Assembly (NCBI GenBank): GCA_022565595.1
Contig: JAIUML010000010.1
Span: 62,001 to 126,000 of the forward strand
Direction: 5' to 3'
DNA: 64,000 bases
DNA from: Saccharospirillum sp.
GTDB lineage: Bacteria > Pseudomonadota > Gammaproteobacteria > Pseudomonadales > Natronospirillaceae
Part shown: positions 1 through 9,248 of the stretch, piece after piece
Layout of the letters: each line of letters begins with the position of its first letter
Position numbering within the stretch: position 1 is the stretch's first letter
Position numbers and translations under genes: made by a program
Notes under the pieces: model-generated
Told to the model about the DNA's origin: nothing
The model's database searches: none
The model's input: only the letters and a program-made list of their open reading frames with translations

Positions 1-1306
1 TGACTGCCTCAAAGCTGGATAAGATTTGTTCCAGTGGCAAGCCGACCAGGTTCGACAGTTGCTGCAGTAGCAATTGGTGCAGTACGCCAGCAGGCACCTG
101 ATCGATCCAGCCACGTGCGATGCTGGCCAAACGAGCTTTGCCATCGAGGCTGGAGACATCGGCCTGACTTTGCAGATGCTCAAACAGAAAGTCAGGCAAG
201 CTCTGCGCCTGACGCATCCGCTTCATGAAGACTTCATGGCCTTCCTTGCGCACCAGGGTGTCCGGGTCTTCACCCTCTGGCAAAAATAGAAAGCGAGCCT
301 GTTGGCCATCGTGAATTTCTGCCAGGGTGTTTTCCAACGCTCGCAGTGCTGCCCGTCGGCCGGCCTCGTCGCCATCGAAGCAGAAGACGATTTCCGGGGT
401 CAGCTTGAACAGCCGCTGCACATGGGCGCGGCTGGTGGCGGTCCCCAGGGTAGCGACGGTATTTTTCACGCCAAATTGGGCCAGAGCGACCACATCCATG
501 TAGCCTTCGACGATAAGAATGTTGTCGAAGCTGCGCAGTGCCTGACGGGCTTCATAAAGGCCGTAGAGTTCGTTGCCCTTGTGATAAATGGGCGTTTCAG
601 GGCTGTTCAGGTATTTGGGTTTGTCGTCCGGGTTGATCACCCGGCCGCCAAAGGCAATGGTGCGCCCGCGTATATCGCGTATCGGGAACATCAGCCGTTG
701 GCGAAATCGGTCGTATTCGCGGCCCTTGTCGTTGCGAATGGTCATGCCAGTTGCCAGCAACTGTTCGTTGGCATCGTCCTTGTTGGCAAAATGATTCATG
801 AGGTTTTGCCAACCCTCGGGGGCATAACCGATCTGGTAACGCTGCACGACTTCCTCACTCAAGCCCCGGTTCAGTACATATTGCTGAACCGCCTGGGCGT
901 TTTGATGGTGAAAAAGTTGGTGGTTGTAATAGTCCGCACAGGCACCCATCAGATCGTAGAGCGTGCGCTGCTTGCGCTGGCGCTCCTGTTGGGCCGGGCT
1001 CTGTTCTTCGCGCGGGACTTCGACACCCGCCTGGCGGGCCAATTCCTCGACTGCTTCAGGGAAGCTCAGGCGTTCGTATTCCTGCAGGAAACGCAAGGCA
1101 GTGCCGGATGCGCCACAGCCAAAACAGTAGTAAAACTGTTTGGTGGGGTTGACCGAAAAGGACGGGGATTTTTCGTTATGGAACGGGCAGCAGGCCCAAT
1201 GGTCCTTGCCCTTCTTTTTCAGCGGGATGCGGTGGCCGATTACCTCGACGATGTCAGTGCGCTCGAGCAGGTCATCAATGAAATTATTGGGAATCAAACC
1301 GGCCAT
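1..1306 (-). CDS. dnaG: DNA primase DnaG (3' end cut by window edge)
   Basis: Primase that makes RNA primers at the replication fork. The frame is open from an ATG at 1306 to the window edge, giving 435 residues of a protein usually near 580-660 aa. What is seen: an N-terminal CHC2 zinc finger (CPFHNEKSPSF, then YYCFGCGASG), followed by the catalytic TOPRIM core with IVEGYMD and, further on, FCFDGDEAGRRA. The C-terminal helicase-binding domain is only begun before the cut. It lies downstream of rpsU and yqeY on the same strand, the classical macromolecular synthesis operon order, so rpoD is expected beyond the edge (inference). Identity is firm. Confidence 0.97.
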   Translation of the reverse strand, partial: MAGLIPNNFIDDLLERTDIVEVIGHRIPLKKKGKDHWACCPFHNEKSPSFSVNPTKQFYYCFGCGASGTALRFLQEYERLSFPEAVEELARQAGVEVPREEQSPAQQERQRKQRTLYDLMGACADYYNHQLFHHQNAQAVQQYVLNRGLSEEVVQRYQIGYAPEGWQNLMNHFANKDDANEQLLATGMTIRNDKGREYDRFRQRLMFPIRDIRGRTIAFGGRVINPDDKPKYLNSPETPIYHKGNELYGLYEARQALRSFDNILIVEGYMDVVALAQFGVKNTVATLGTATSRAHVQRLFKLTPEIVFCFDGDEAGRRAALRALENTLAEIHDGQQARFLFLPEGEDPDTLVRKEGHEVFMKRMRQAQSLPDFLFEHLQSQADVSSLDGKARLASIARGWIDQVPAGVLHQLLLQQLSNLVGLPLEQILSSFEAV

Positions 1307-1387
1307 GATGGCATGCACCCTCTACGCCTGCAGTGGAACCCGACTGGCTCAGCAGAATGAATATGCTGGTTCGGGGAGACCGGGAAT

Positions 1388-1834
1388 TCAGCTCAGTTGG
1401 GCTTTGATCTTCTGACTGACCGCGCCCATATCGGCTCGGCCCTGTACCTTGGGCTTGAGCAGGCCCATAACTTTGCCCATGTCCTGCATGCCTGTCGCTC
1501 CGGTGGTGGCGATGGCATCCTGAATCAGGGCATTGATATCTTCTTCCGACAGTGCCGCAGGGAGAAAAGTGGCAATCACCTCCATTTCTTCTCGTTCTAT
1601 TGCGGCCAGATCATCGCGCCCGGCAGCATCAAACTGCGCTATGGAATCACGACGTTGTTTGTTCATTTTATCGAGAACGGCCAGCACTCTGGCGTCATCG
1701 AGTTCAATCCGCTCATCAACCTCGATGCGTTTGAGCTCAGCGAGGATTAGCCGAATCGTTCCCAGGCGTGTCTTTTCTTTGGCACGCATGGCGTCTTTCA
1801 TCGCTTCGGTAATCTGGTGCTTGAGCTCAGACAT
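1388..1834 (-). CDS. yqeY: GatB/YqeY domain protein
   Basis: A 148-aa stand-alone YqeY protein, homologous to the tail domain of the tRNA-dependent amidotransferase subunit GatB. Its exact role is not settled in the family. The sequence is helical and charged, with the typical N-terminus SELKHQITEAMKDAMRAKEK, a RLILAELKRIEVDERIELDD stretch and the C-terminal MGKVMGLLKPKVQGRADM motif. It sits between rpsU and dnaG on the minus strand, a common insertion in the rpsU-dnaG-rpoD operon of pseudomonads and relatives, and so is probably co-transcribed with them. Confidence 0.93.
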   Translation of the reverse strand: MSELKHQITEAMKDAMRAKEKTRLGTIRLILAELKRIEVDERIELDDARVLAVLDKMNKQRRDSIAQFDAAGRDDLAAIEREEMEVIATFLPAALSEEDINALIQDAIATTGATGMQDMGKVMGLLKPKVQGRADMGAVSQKIKAQLS

Positions 1835-1864
1835 CAGGTCAACCCACGGTAGTACAAGAGAAAA

Positions 1865-2080
1865 TCAGTACAGGCGCACCATACGCTTGTTTTCACGCTG
1901 CAATTTCTTGGCGTGACGCTTGACGGCAGCTGCAGCCTTGCGCTTACGAACCCAGGTAGGCTTCTCGTAGTGCTCGCGACGGCGAACTTCAGACAGAACA
2001 CCTGCTTTCTCGCAGGAACGCTTGAAACGGCGCAAAGCGACGTCGAATGGCTCGTTTTCTCTTACTTTAACGGCTGGCAT
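1865..2080 (-). CDS. rpsU: 30S ribosomal protein S21
   Basis: Small-subunit ribosomal protein of 71 aa, the normal length. The mature-type start [20 protein letters not shown] and the basic tail rich in Arg/Lys ([18 protein letters not shown]) are diagnostic. The frame extends upstream to 2170, but the ATG at 2080 gives the conserved S21 N-terminus. A consensus-like sigma70 promoter lies about 90 bp upstream, and the gene heads the rpsU-yqeY-dnaG unit. Confidence 0.97.
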   Translation of the reverse strand: MPAVKVRENEPFDVALRRFKRSCEKAGVLSEVRRREHYEKPTWVRKRKAAAAVKRHAKKLQRENKRMVRLY

Positions 2081-2151
2081 TAAACAGACCTTTGGTTGTG
2101 GGTTTGACTGCTCGCCTTCGAAGGGTGGCTGGTTTTGACGCAACTTCAACC

Positions 2152-2200
2152 CCTCAAATTTGAGGCGCACGATTTTACTGCCTGGACCGAGCCCTGTAAA
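2152..2200 (-). promoter_or_regulatory. sigma70 promoter of rpsU with a palindrome at the start site
   Basis: Read on the minus strand there is a -35 TTTACA (2200-2195), a 17-bp spacer and a -10 TAAAAT (2177-2172). Immediately downstream, spanning the expected +1 near 2165, is the perfect 14-bp palindrome CCTCAAATTTGAGG (2152-2165). The promoter is well supported by the hexamers and spacing. A regulatory role for the palindrome is inferred from its position only. Confidence 0.65.
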
Positions 2201-2302
2201 GCGCTACTGTGTTCGTGGCACAAACAAACCAGGCTGGAAACTGGCCTTGCTCAGCAAGCTTCATTACACTGCGCCCGTCCAGTATCAGGAAGCACTCTCG
2301 CC

Positions 2303-3334
2303 ATGCGCGTTTTGGGTATCGAAACCTCTTGTGATGAAACCGCTGTCGCCATCTACGATTCCGAACAGGGGTTGATGGCGCACACCCTGTTCAGCCAGGT
2401 GGCCATGCACGCCGAATTTGGCGGTGTGGTGCCGGAACTGGCCTCGCGTGACCATGTACGCAAGCTGGTCCCTCTCATTCGTACTGTGTTCAAGGCCGCC
2501 GATCTGCCCTTTGGTGAAGTGGATGCCATTGCCTATACCGCAGGCCCGGGCCTGGTCGGTGCGCTGATGGTGGGTGCCTCTTTGGCGCGCTCATTGGCCT
2601 GGAGCTGGGAAATTCCTGCCCTGGCGGTGCATCATATGGAAGGGCACTTGTTGGCGCCCATGCTGGAAGATCGGCCGCCCCGCTTTCCCTTTGTGGCCCT
2701 TCTGGTCAGCGGGGGGCACACCATGCTGGTCGATGTGCAGAGTGTGGGTGCTTACGAGATACTCGGTGAGACGCTCGATGACGCTGCAGGCGAGGCCTTC
2801 GACAAGACTGCAAAAATGATGGGGTTACCTTATCCTGGTGGACCGCTGCTCAGCAAGCTGGCGGATCAGGGGCGCCCGGGGGTGTTTGAATTTCCTCGGC
2901 CCATGGTCGATCGGCCCGGTATGGACTTCAGCTTTTCTGGTTTGAAGACGGCCGTGCGCAATGCCGTAGCGGAACAGGCGCGTGATGGCGAGATTCCCGA
3001 ATCGGTGATGGCCGACATTGCCTGGGCGTTCCAGGAAGCCGTAGTCGATACCCTGGTGATCAAATGCCGCCGCGCCTTGAAAGAGACGCGGCACCGCGCC
3101 CTGGTTATCGCTGGGGGTGTCAGTGCCAACCGACGGTTGAGAGAAAAACTTCAGGACATGGCGGACGCACAACGCTGTAAACTGTTTTATCCGCGACTCG
3201 AGTTCTGTACAGATAACGGCGCCATGATAGCCTACGCAGGTTGTCAGCGATTGCAGGCTGGCCAGCAGTCGGGCCTTGCTATTGAGGTCAAGGCGCGCTG
3301 GTCGCTGGAGACTCTGGAGGCGGTAAATGGCTGA
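2303..3334 (+). CDS. tsaD: tRNA N6-threonylcarbamoyladenosine transferase TsaD
   Basis: Transfers the threonylcarbamoyl group to A37 of ANN-decoding tRNAs, working with TsaB and TsaE. The ATG at 2303 gives 343 aa with the expected N-terminus (GIETSCDET at residues 5-13) and the metal-binding HMEGH at 111-115. The later motifs [17 protein letters not shown] and [11 protein letters not shown] of the ASKHA fold are also present. The open frame runs upstream to 2135 but that segment is not conserved. It is divergent from rpsU, and its stop overlaps the folB start by 8 bp (ATGGCTGA). Confidence 0.97.
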   Translation: MRVLGIETSCDETAVAIYDSEQGLMAHTLFSQVAMHAEFGGVVPELASRDHVRKLVPLIRTVFKAADLPFGEVDAIAYTAGPGLVGALMVGASLARSLAWSWEIPALAVHHMEGHLLAPMLEDRPPRFPFVALLVSGGHTMLVDVQSVGAYEILGETLDDAAGEAFDKTAKMMGLPYPGGPLLSKLADQGRPGVFEFPRPMVDRPGMDFSFSGLKTAVRNAVAEQARDGEIPESVMADIAWAFQEAVVDTLVIKCRRALKETRHRALVIAGGVSANRRLREKLQDMADAQRCKLFYPRLEFCTDNGAMIAYAGCQRLQAGQQSGLAIEVKARWSLETLEAVNG

Positions 3335-3680
3335 TCAGGTATTCCTGCAGGGCTTGAAAGTCGAGACTGTGATCGGCGTCTACGATTGGGAGCGCACCAT
3401 TCGTCAAAATTTGTGGCTGGACCTGACATTGGCGTATGACTGTGCACCGGCCGGTAAAAGCGATGATCTGACTCTGGCGCTCGATTACGATGCACTGAGT
3501 CGCCATGTTCGCGATTGGGCGGCGCAGCAGTCGTTTCAACTGATCGAAACCTTTGCCGAGCAACTCTGTGTTCAGATTCACCGCTTTGCGGGGATTGATT
3601 CAATCGACTTGCGCATCAACAAGAAGGGCGCTGTGGCAGACTGCGACGGTGTCGGCATTCACATCCAACGGACCTTCTGA
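3327..3680 (+). CDS. folB: dihydroneopterin aldolase FolB
   Basis: Folate biosynthesis enzyme converting 7,8-dihydroneopterin to 6-hydroxymethyl-7,8-dihydropterin and glycolaldehyde. The 117-aa length matches the family. Visible signatures are the N-terminal [21 protein letters not shown] and the conserved FAEQLCVQI and INKKGAV segments that form the tunnel-fold subunit. The start overlaps the end of tsaD and folK follows after 1 bp, so the three form a tight operon in which two consecutive folate steps are adjacent. Confidence 0.95.
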   Translation: MADQVFLQGLKVETVIGVYDWERTIRQNLWLDLTLAYDCAPAGKSDDLTLALDYDALSRHVRDWAAQQSFQLIETFAEQLCVQIHRFAGIDSIDLRINKKGAVADCDGVGIHIQRTF

Positions 3681-3681
3681 C

Positions 3682-4197
3682 GTGACCCAACCGCTGATAC
3701 CCGTTGCCTTGAGTCTGGGCAGCAATATTGATCGTTACCGACATTTGACCAATGCCTTCAATGCGCTGGCCGAAGAGTTTGGGGACTTGCTGTGTTCACC
3801 CGTCTATGAGAGTGAAGCGGTGGGCTTTGATGGCAGTAATTTTCTGAATTCCGTAGTGGTGGTGCATACAATGCGGAGCCTGGCTGAGATCGGGCCCATA
3901 TTGAAGCGCATCGAAGATGACAACGGGCGCAATCGTACCGGACCTAAATTCAGTGCTCGGACCCTGGATATTGATGTGCTGACCTATGGCCGTCTGGTGG
4001 GAGAGTATGATGACGTCCTGCTGCCGCGTGAAGAAACCGCGCGCAATGCCTTCGTGTTGAAACCCATGGCCGATATCCTGCCGGATACCCTTATGCCCGG
4101 TAGCAACCTGACATACAGTGAACTGTGGGCCAACTACCCCAAGGCCAAGCAGAAGCTCTGGCGAGTCCCTTTTAAGTGGAATGGGAAAGAAATTTAG
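3682..4197 (+). CDS. folK: HPPK, 6-hydroxymethyl-dihydropterin pyrophosphokinase FolK
   Basis: Catalyses pyrophosphate transfer from ATP to hydroxymethyl-dihydropterin, the step after FolB. The N-terminus [10 protein letters not shown] and the signature LDIDVLTYG ([11 protein letters not shown] region, preceded by [11 protein letters not shown]) are typical HPPK motifs. I place the start at a GTG at 3682, giving 171 aa; no ATG near the conserved N-terminus exists, and the frame upstream overlaps folB. Its stop overlaps the convergent trmB stop by 4 bp. Confidence 0.93.
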   Translation: MTQPLIPVALSLGSNIDRYRHLTNAFNALAEEFGDLLCSPVYESEAVGFDGSNFLNSVVVVHTMRSLAEIGPILKRIEDDNGRNRTGPKFSARTLDIDVLTYGRLVGEYDDVLLPREETARNAFVLKPMADILPDTLMPGSNLTYSELWANYPKAKQKLWRVPFKWNGKEI

Positions 4198-4898
4198 TCC
4201 AGGTCTGTTTTCTCGAATATCAGATCCCACACCCCATGGCCCAGCCTCTGGCCGCGCTTTTCGTACTTGGTTTCCGGCCGGTGGCTCGGGCGGCCGTCAT
4301 GATAGGCCTTCGGGCCAGACTGATTCTCAAACCCTGGAGCTGACTCCATCACTGCCATCATGTGTTCGGCATAGTTCTGCCAGTCGGTGGCCATGTGGAA
4401 GGTGCCGCCAACCACCAGCTTTCGTCTTAACAGATCAGCAAATTCGAGCTGCACGATGCGTCTTTTGTGATGCTTTTTTTTATGCCAGGGGTCCGGGAAG
4501 AAGAGTTGAACGGTGCTCAGGCTGTTGTCAGGTATGCAGTGCTTCAGTACCTCTACGGCGTCTTCTCGGTAAACCCTCAGGTTGGTCAGGCCTGCTTCCT
4601 GAGCACTGTGCAGTAGTCGCCCGACACCCGGGGTGTGCACTTCCACGCCAATAAAGTCCTTGTCTGGGGCGTTCTGCGCCATGCTGAACAGGGAGTCGCC
4701 GTTACCAAAGCCGATTTCGAAGACGACGGGCGCTTTGCGGCCAAAGACCTGTGGCAGGTCTACCACGCCCTGATCCTGCGCCAACCCGAACTCGGGCCAG
4801 CCATTGTCCAGCGCGGCTTTCTGGCGTTCGGTCATGCGGCCAGTGCGCATCACGAAGCTGCGTATTTTGCGTTGGATGGGGCTTAGGGCGTCAGTCAT
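4194..4898 (-). CDS. trmB: tRNA (guanine-N7-)-methyltransferase TrmB
   Basis: Methylates G46 of tRNA using S-adenosylmethionine. The ATG at 4898 gives 234 aa and overlaps the DUF423 stop by 4 bp (ATGA), which decides the start; the frame continues upstream to 5060 without conservation. Motifs seen: the SAM-binding [25 protein letters not shown], and the family signature [14 protein letters not shown] with [10 protein letters not shown] near the C-terminus. Convergent with folK. Confidence 0.95.
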   Translation of the reverse strand: MTDALSPIQRKIRSFVMRTGRMTERQKAALDNGWPEFGLAQDQGVVDLPQVFGRKAPVVFEIGFGNGDSLFSMAQNAPDKDFIGVEVHTPGVGRLLHSAQEAGLTNLRVYREDAVEVLKHCIPDNSLSTVQLFFPDPWHKKKHHKRRIVQLEFADLLRRKLVVGGTFHMATDWQNYAEHMMAVMESAPGFENQSGPKAYHDGRPSHRPETKYEKRGQRLGHGVWDLIFEKTDLD

Positions 4899-5287
4899 GG
4901 TTGGTCCACCGAGTGTTTGAGCAATTGCCAGCCAAGCAATGCCCAGCCGATCAGGAATAATATACCGCCCAGTGGGGTCAGGGCACCCAGCAGGCCTATG
5001 TCGGATAAGACCAACAGATAGAGGCTGCCACTGAACGCCAGAGTGCCGGTTGCCAGGCACCAGGCCGCTGGAGTCAGCTTTAACGACGGAACTTGTTGAA
5101 TCAATAAGCCAAGCACCAGAATGCTGATGGCATGGAACATCTGATAGCGCACCGCTGTTTGCCAGGTTTCCAGACGTTCTGGAGTCACCATGGCCTGCAG
5201 TGCATGACCACCAAAGGCGCCCAGTGTCACGGCTGTAAAGGCGAGTAAGGTGCCGACCAGCAGAAGGGTTCGGGCATTGGCAGTCAT
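4895..5287 (-). CDS. DUF423 small inner-membrane protein (YgdD family)
   Basis: A 130-aa protein of about four transmembrane helices: [50 protein letters not shown] and [25 protein letters not shown] near residue 27 is the usual DUF423 motif. The biochemical function of the family is unknown. It begins just after the rpoH terminator and is translationally coupled to trmB through an ATGA overlap. Confidence 0.9.
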   Translation of the reverse strand: MTANARTLLLVGTLLAFTAVTLGAFGGHALQAMVTPERLETWQTAVRYQMFHAISILVLGLLIQQVPSLKLTPAAWCLATGTLAFSGSLYLLVLSDIGLLGALTPLGGILFLIGWALLGWQLLKHSVDQP

Positions 5288-5311
5288 GGCATTTACCGTC
5301 TATTCAGACAT

Positions 5312-5339
5312 AGAAAAGCCGCTGACGATGCAGCGGCTT
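5312..5339 (-). terminator. intrinsic terminator after rpoH
   Basis: On the minus strand a 9-bp perfect stem AAGCCGCTG/CAGCGGCTT with a 6-nt loop is followed by TTTTCT. It lies 26 bp after the rpoH stop and before the DUF423 start. Confidence 0.8.
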
Positions 5340-5364
5340 CCGGGTTCTTTCGATGCTCAGTCAA

Positions 5365-6237
5365 TTAGAAATCGATGGTCATCGCCTTTTTGACCTTCTT
5401 CATGGCGTTCTTTTCTAGCTGACGAATGCGCTCTGCGGAAACGCCGTACACATCGGCCAGTTCATGCAAGGTCGCTTTGGTGTCACTTAACCAGCGCTTC
5501 TGAATGATGTCGCGCGAGCGTTCATCGAGCTCTTCGAGTGCAGCAAAGAGTTGATCGCTGGCATCCGCATCGTAGTTTTCCTGCTCTGCCAGGGCCGCAG
5601 GGTCGGCGCCGTTGAGCTCCAGATAATGAATGGGCGATAGTGCTGGACCATCATCATCGTCATCGGTGGGTGCATCGAAGGTGGCGTCGTGTGCGGTCAG
5701 TCGACCTTCCATTTCATAGACTGTCTTCAGCTTGACGCCCAGATCGTCTGCGATGGCTTGCGCTTCTTTTTCGTTCAGCCAGCCGAGCCGCTTTTTGGAG
5801 CTGCGCAGGTTGAAAAACAGTTTGCGCTGCGCCTTGGTGGTAGCCACCTTGACGATGCGCCAGTTGCGCAGAATGAACTCATGCATTTCGGCCTTGATCC
5901 AGTGCACAGCAAAGGAAACCAGACGCACACCGACTTCAGGGTTGAAGCGGCGCACGGCCTTCATCAGGCCGACGTTGCCTTCCTGAATCAGGTCGCCCTG
6001 GTTCAGGCCATAGCCGGAGTAGCTTTTGGCGATGTGGACTACGAAACGAAGGTGCGACAGCACCAGCCGGCGAGCAGCGTCTATGTCGTCGTGATAGTAA
6101 AGACGTTCTGCCAGTTCTTTCTCTTCATCGGCCGTCAGCAGATCAAAGGTATTAACGGACTGGATGTAGGATTCAAGGTTCTGGCCTGGCGCCAGCGAAT
6201 CCAGCGCCAGAGCCGGTACACTGCTGTTCAGTTTCAT
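5365..6237 (-). CDS. rpoH: RNA polymerase sigma-32 factor RpoH
   Basis: Heat-shock sigma factor. The ATG at 6237 is preceded by a strong GGGGAGGGAG ribosome-binding site and gives 290 aa, close to the usual 284. Region 2 shows [19 protein letters not shown] (82-100). The sigma-32-specific RpoH box QRKLFFNLR lies at 137-145. Region 4 ends in a helix-turn-helix ([19 protein letters not shown]). An acidic run of Asp residues (TDDDDDGP) sits near residue 205. It is followed by ftsXEY in the usual ftsYEX-rpoH order, but about 200 bp of spacer separates it from ftsX, so it has its own promoter region. Confidence 0.97.
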   Translation of the reverse strand: MKLNSSVPALALDSLAPGQNLESYIQSVNTFDLLTADEEKELAERLYYHDDIDAARRLVLSHLRFVVHIAKSYSGYGLNQGDLIQEGNVGLMKAVRRFNPEVGVRLVSFAVHWIKAEMHEFILRNWRIVKVATTKAQRKLFFNLRSSKKRLGWLNEKEAQAIADDLGVKLKTVYEMEGRLTAHDATFDAPTDDDDDGPALSPIHYLELNGADPAALAEQENYDADASDQLFAALEELDERSRDIIQKRWLSDTKATLHELADVYGVSAERIRQLEKNAMKKVKKAMTIDF

Positions 6238-6439
6238 TTTTGCTCCCTCCCCATTACCAGTAGCAGCAACGGTGGAATCTGATTCATTTGAGATTGATAT
6301 TAACAGAAATCGAGTTTTCACCCCAGTGTAGGCAGTAAAATTTGCGCAAACACCTGCTGTAAGTCACATTCTGTATATAGTTTAAATCTAGTGGTCCAGT
6401 TGATTCAATAGTTTTATTCGATGGATAAGGGCCGTTGGA

Positions 6440-7432
6440 TCACTGTGGCTCGGCATCCTTCAGATGGCGCCAAAGGGCGATGCGTGCGCCGAGGATGGCA
6501 ACAAGGATGGCCGCCAGTATCAGCAGCAGCGTTTCAAAAACGCTCAGCCAGGCGATGGGGGCTGTCAGGCCATAGGTACTGAGGAAGGCCGCAAGCGGGC
6601 CGCTGAGCCACCAGATCACCAGGCTGACCAGCATCCAGGCAGCAAGGCCCCCAAAGAGCCCATACCACAAGCCAAGATAGATAAAGGGGCGGCGCACAAA
6701 GGCTTCGGTTGCCCCCAGCAGTTTGACCACCTGAATTTCTGCCTTGCGCGATTCAATGGCCAGACGAATGGTGTTGCCCACTACCAGCAACACGGCAATG
6801 CCCAACAGCGCAGCCAGGCCGGCGACGATGCGGTAAATCAGGTCGATAAAGCGATTCAGGCGCTCTATCCAGGCCAGATCCAGCTGCACTTCCTCAACCT
6901 CGGGCAGTCCGTCGATGAGGATGCGCAATACTTCCAGTTGTTGGTTGTTCTGCTGCGTGGGGATGACCACGATGCTGGCCGGCAGCGGGTTGTTCTCGGT
7001 AGCGAATGGGCTGCGACTGAGGTTCAGCGTTTCTCGAAAGCTTGCCCAGGCTTCTTCGGCACTGATGTAATGGGCGCGCAGGACTTCTGCGCGAGCGTTG
7101 AGTTCATCGGTCAGCCGCTCGCCATCGGCTTCGCTGACCGTCTGGCGTAAATAGAGGGTGATCTGGCCGCCCTCCTGCCATTGAACCGTCTGCTGCTGGA
7201 GTGAGGTCAGCGCCAGGTAGAACAGGGTTGGCAAGGTCAAAGAGATGGCGATAACCAGCCAGGTCAGGGCGCTGGAGACAGGCTGGCGAACCAGCCTCAG
7301 CAGGGAGTCGAGCGCGGTGTCCCTGTGGTGCCGCAGCCAGGCTTTGTGGTTGACCGCGGACTGTTCGCGTTTACGGTTACTGGGCTTGTTGTGCTTGCTG
7401 ATAACCGGCTGGTTTGGTTTTCTCTGGGTCAT
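6440..7432 (-). CDS. ftsX: cell division protein FtsX
   Basis: Permease-like partner of FtsE; in gammaproteobacteria the FtsEX complex acts at the septum to activate peptidoglycan hydrolases. At 330 aa it has a long basic cytoplasmic N-terminus. A transmembrane helix near 55-75 (LTWLVIAISLTLPTLFYLAL) is followed by a periplasmic domain of about 100 residues. Three helices then follow, with the FtsX motif EIQVVKLLGATEAFVRRPF between the first two. The start overlaps the ftsE stop by 4 bp, showing tight coupling. Confidence 0.95.
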   Translation of the reverse strand: MTQRKPNQPVISKHNKPSNRKREQSAVNHKAWLRHHRDTALDSLLRLVRQPVSSALTWLVIAISLTLPTLFYLALTSLQQQTVQWQEGGQITLYLRQTVSEADGERLTDELNARAEVLRAHYISAEEAWASFRETLNLSRSPFATENNPLPASIVVIPTQQNNQQLEVLRILIDGLPEVEEVQLDLAWIERLNRFIDLIYRIVAGLAALLGIAVLLVVGNTIRLAIESRKAEIQVVKLLGATEAFVRRPFIYLGLWYGLFGGLAAWMLVSLVIWWLSGPLAAFLSTYGLTAPIAWLSVFETLLLILAAILVAILGARIALWRHLKDAEPQ

Positions 7433-8106
7433 GACTGAGCCCCATCGAAAGGCGTCGTCATCAATTTGCCCTGGTTCAGCGATAACACCCGGTAGTTAAG
7501 CCGAGCAATTAGGCCCAGATCGTGACTGGCGATCAGCACGGTGGTGCCAACCCGGTTGAATTCTGCAAACAAATTCATGATGTCTTTCGACAGAGCCGGG
7601 TCCAGATTACCGGTGGGCTCGTCCGCCAGCAGTATGACTGGCTTCTTGACCACGGCGCGGGCGATGCCAACACGCTGCTGCTCACCGCCAGAGAGTTGTA
7701 TGGGGCGGTATTTTTCCCGTTTGAGCAGCCCGACCTTGTCCAGAGCAGCGCGTACGCGGCGACTGATGTCTTTTGGGTGCTCTCCGGCGATGACCAGAGG
7801 CAGGGCGACGTTGTCGTAAACGGTGTGGTCCATCAGCAACTGATGGTCCTGGTGCACAATGCCCAGGTGGCGTCTGAAAAAGGGCACCTGACGACGGCTG
7901 ATGCGGTGCAATAACTGGTTGTTCACCCTGACCTGGCCTGAAGAGCAGGTTTCGGTTCGGGTAATGAGTTTCAGCAGGGTGCTTTTGCCGGCGCCACTGT
8001 GGCCGGTCAGGAACACCATTTCCCCTTTCTGAATGTGCAAATTGACGCTCGACAGGGCTTCATGGCCACCCTCATAGCGTTTGCTGACCTGGTCGAAGCG
8101 AATCAT
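7429..8106 (-). CDS. ftsE: cell division ATP-binding protein FtsE
   Basis: ABC ATPase that drives FtsX. 225 aa with Walker A GHSGAGKST at 35-43, Q-loop near 87, signature LSGGEQQR at 138-145, Walker B ILLADEPTGNLD at 158-169 and an H-loop in ASHD. The N-terminus MIRFDQVSKRYEGG is typical. It overlaps ftsY and ftsX by 4 bp each. Confidence 0.97.
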   Translation of the reverse strand: MIRFDQVSKRYEGGHEALSSVNLHIQKGEMVFLTGHSGAGKSTLLKLITRTETCSSGQVRVNNQLLHRISRRQVPFFRRHLGIVHQDHQLLMDHTVYDNVALPLVIAGEHPKDISRRVRAALDKVGLLKREKYRPIQLSGGEQQRVGIARAVVKKPVILLADEPTGNLDPALSKDIMNLFAEFNRVGTTVLIASHDLGLIARLNYRVLSLNQGKLMTTPFDGAQS

Positions 8107-9098
8107 GCGTCGCGGGTATCCAGCAGGGCATCGACAAAATCTTCTGCGGTGAAGGGGCGCAAGTCGTCCACCTGTTCACCGACACCGATAAAACGTACCG
8201 GCAAGGCCAATTTATTGGCCAAGGCAAAAATAATGCCGCCCCTGGCGGTGCCATCAAGCTTGGTCAGCGCCAATCCGGTCAGGTTGACTGCATCGGTGAA
8301 GGCCTTGGCCTGGCTGATGGCGTTCTGGCCCGTTCCGGCATCAAGCACCAGCAGGACTTCGTGTGGCGCTGTGTCGTCGAGCTTTTTCATGACGCGAACG
8401 ACCTTTGCCAGTTCGTTCATCAGGTTGTCCTTGTTGTGCAGCCGGCCTGCGGTGTCGGCGATCACCACATCGACCCCCCGGGATTGGCCAGCCTGGACGG
8501 CGTCGAAGATGACCGAAGCGCTGTCGGCACCGGTGTGCTGGGCAATGACGGGCACCTGGTTGCGCTCACCCCAGCTCTGCAATTGCTCAACGGCAGCGGC
8601 GCGGAAGGTATCGCCGGCGGCGAGCAGAACGGATTTGCCTTCGCTCTGCAGTTTTTTCGTCAGCTTTCCGATGGTGGTGGTTTTGCCAACGCCGTTGACG
8701 CCCACTACCAGAATCACATAGGGCTTGTCGGAATCCGGTATCACCAGGGGTTTGGCCACCGGCGTCAGTTGCTCGACCAGGGTATCGCGCAGTGCCGTGA
8801 TCAGGGCATCGCTATCCTTCAAGGCAGCACGACCAGCGCGCTCAGTGAGCCTTGAGAGAATATCCGTTGTTGCGTCGATGCCGACATCGGCCGTCAGCAA
8901 CAGGGTTTCGAGTTCTTCCAGCAGTTCGTCGTCAATCTGCTTCTTGCCCAGCAGCAGTGACGTCAGGCCACCACTGAGATTGGCTCGGGTTCTTCCCAGC
9001 CCCTCGCGCATACGCGAAAACCAGGAGGTGGGTTCCGAGGTGGGACGTTCCGCAGTGTCACTCGCGGGCTGTTTTTTGCCAAAACCAAAGATGCTCAA
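8103..9098 (-). CDS. ftsY: signal recognition particle receptor FtsY
   Basis: Membrane-associated GTPase that docks SRP-ribosome complexes. 331 aa, with NG-domain motifs GVNGVGKTTT (133-142), GDTFRAAAVEQL, DTAGR (215-219) and TKLDGTARGG (279-288). The acidic A domain is short (about 40 residues) compared with the long one of E. coli, which is common in other gammaproteobacteria. It heads the ftsY-ftsE-ftsX operon and is divergent from the next gene. Confidence 0.97.
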   Translation of the reverse strand: MSIFGFGKKQPASDTAERPTSEPTSWFSRMREGLGRTRANLSGGLTSLLLGKKQIDDELLEELETLLLTADVGIDATTDILSRLTERAGRAALKDSDALITALRDTLVEQLTPVAKPLVIPDSDKPYVILVVGVNGVGKTTTIGKLTKKLQSEGKSVLLAAGDTFRAAAVEQLQSWGERNQVPVIAQHTGADSASVIFDAVQAGQSRGVDVVIADTAGRLHNKDNLMNELAKVVRVMKKLDDTAPHEVLLVLDAGTGQNAISQAKAFTDAVNLTGLALTKLDGTARGGIIFALANKLALPVRFIGVGEQVDDLRPFTAEDFVDALLDTRDA

Positions 9099-9248
9099 TT
9101 AGGGCCGCCTGAAAAAAGATGAAACGGGGATTCGATCCAGAAGCGGCTATGCTAGCAAAAGCCGGGGCTTTGCCAAAGGCTTATCCGCCCAGTGGCATCT
9201 CGACGCAAGGTTGGTTACATTGTAAGGCCGCTTCTGGTCAGGCTTGGC

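Noticed and set aside
302-1360. Long plus-strand open frame of 352 codons
   Set aside because: It is the antisense shadow of dnaG, whose minus-strand translation shows clear primase motifs across the same bases.
6322-6439. LexA-like CTGTATATAG motif between rpoH and ftsX
   Set aside because: The second half of the SOS box is missing and no SOS gene is adjacent.
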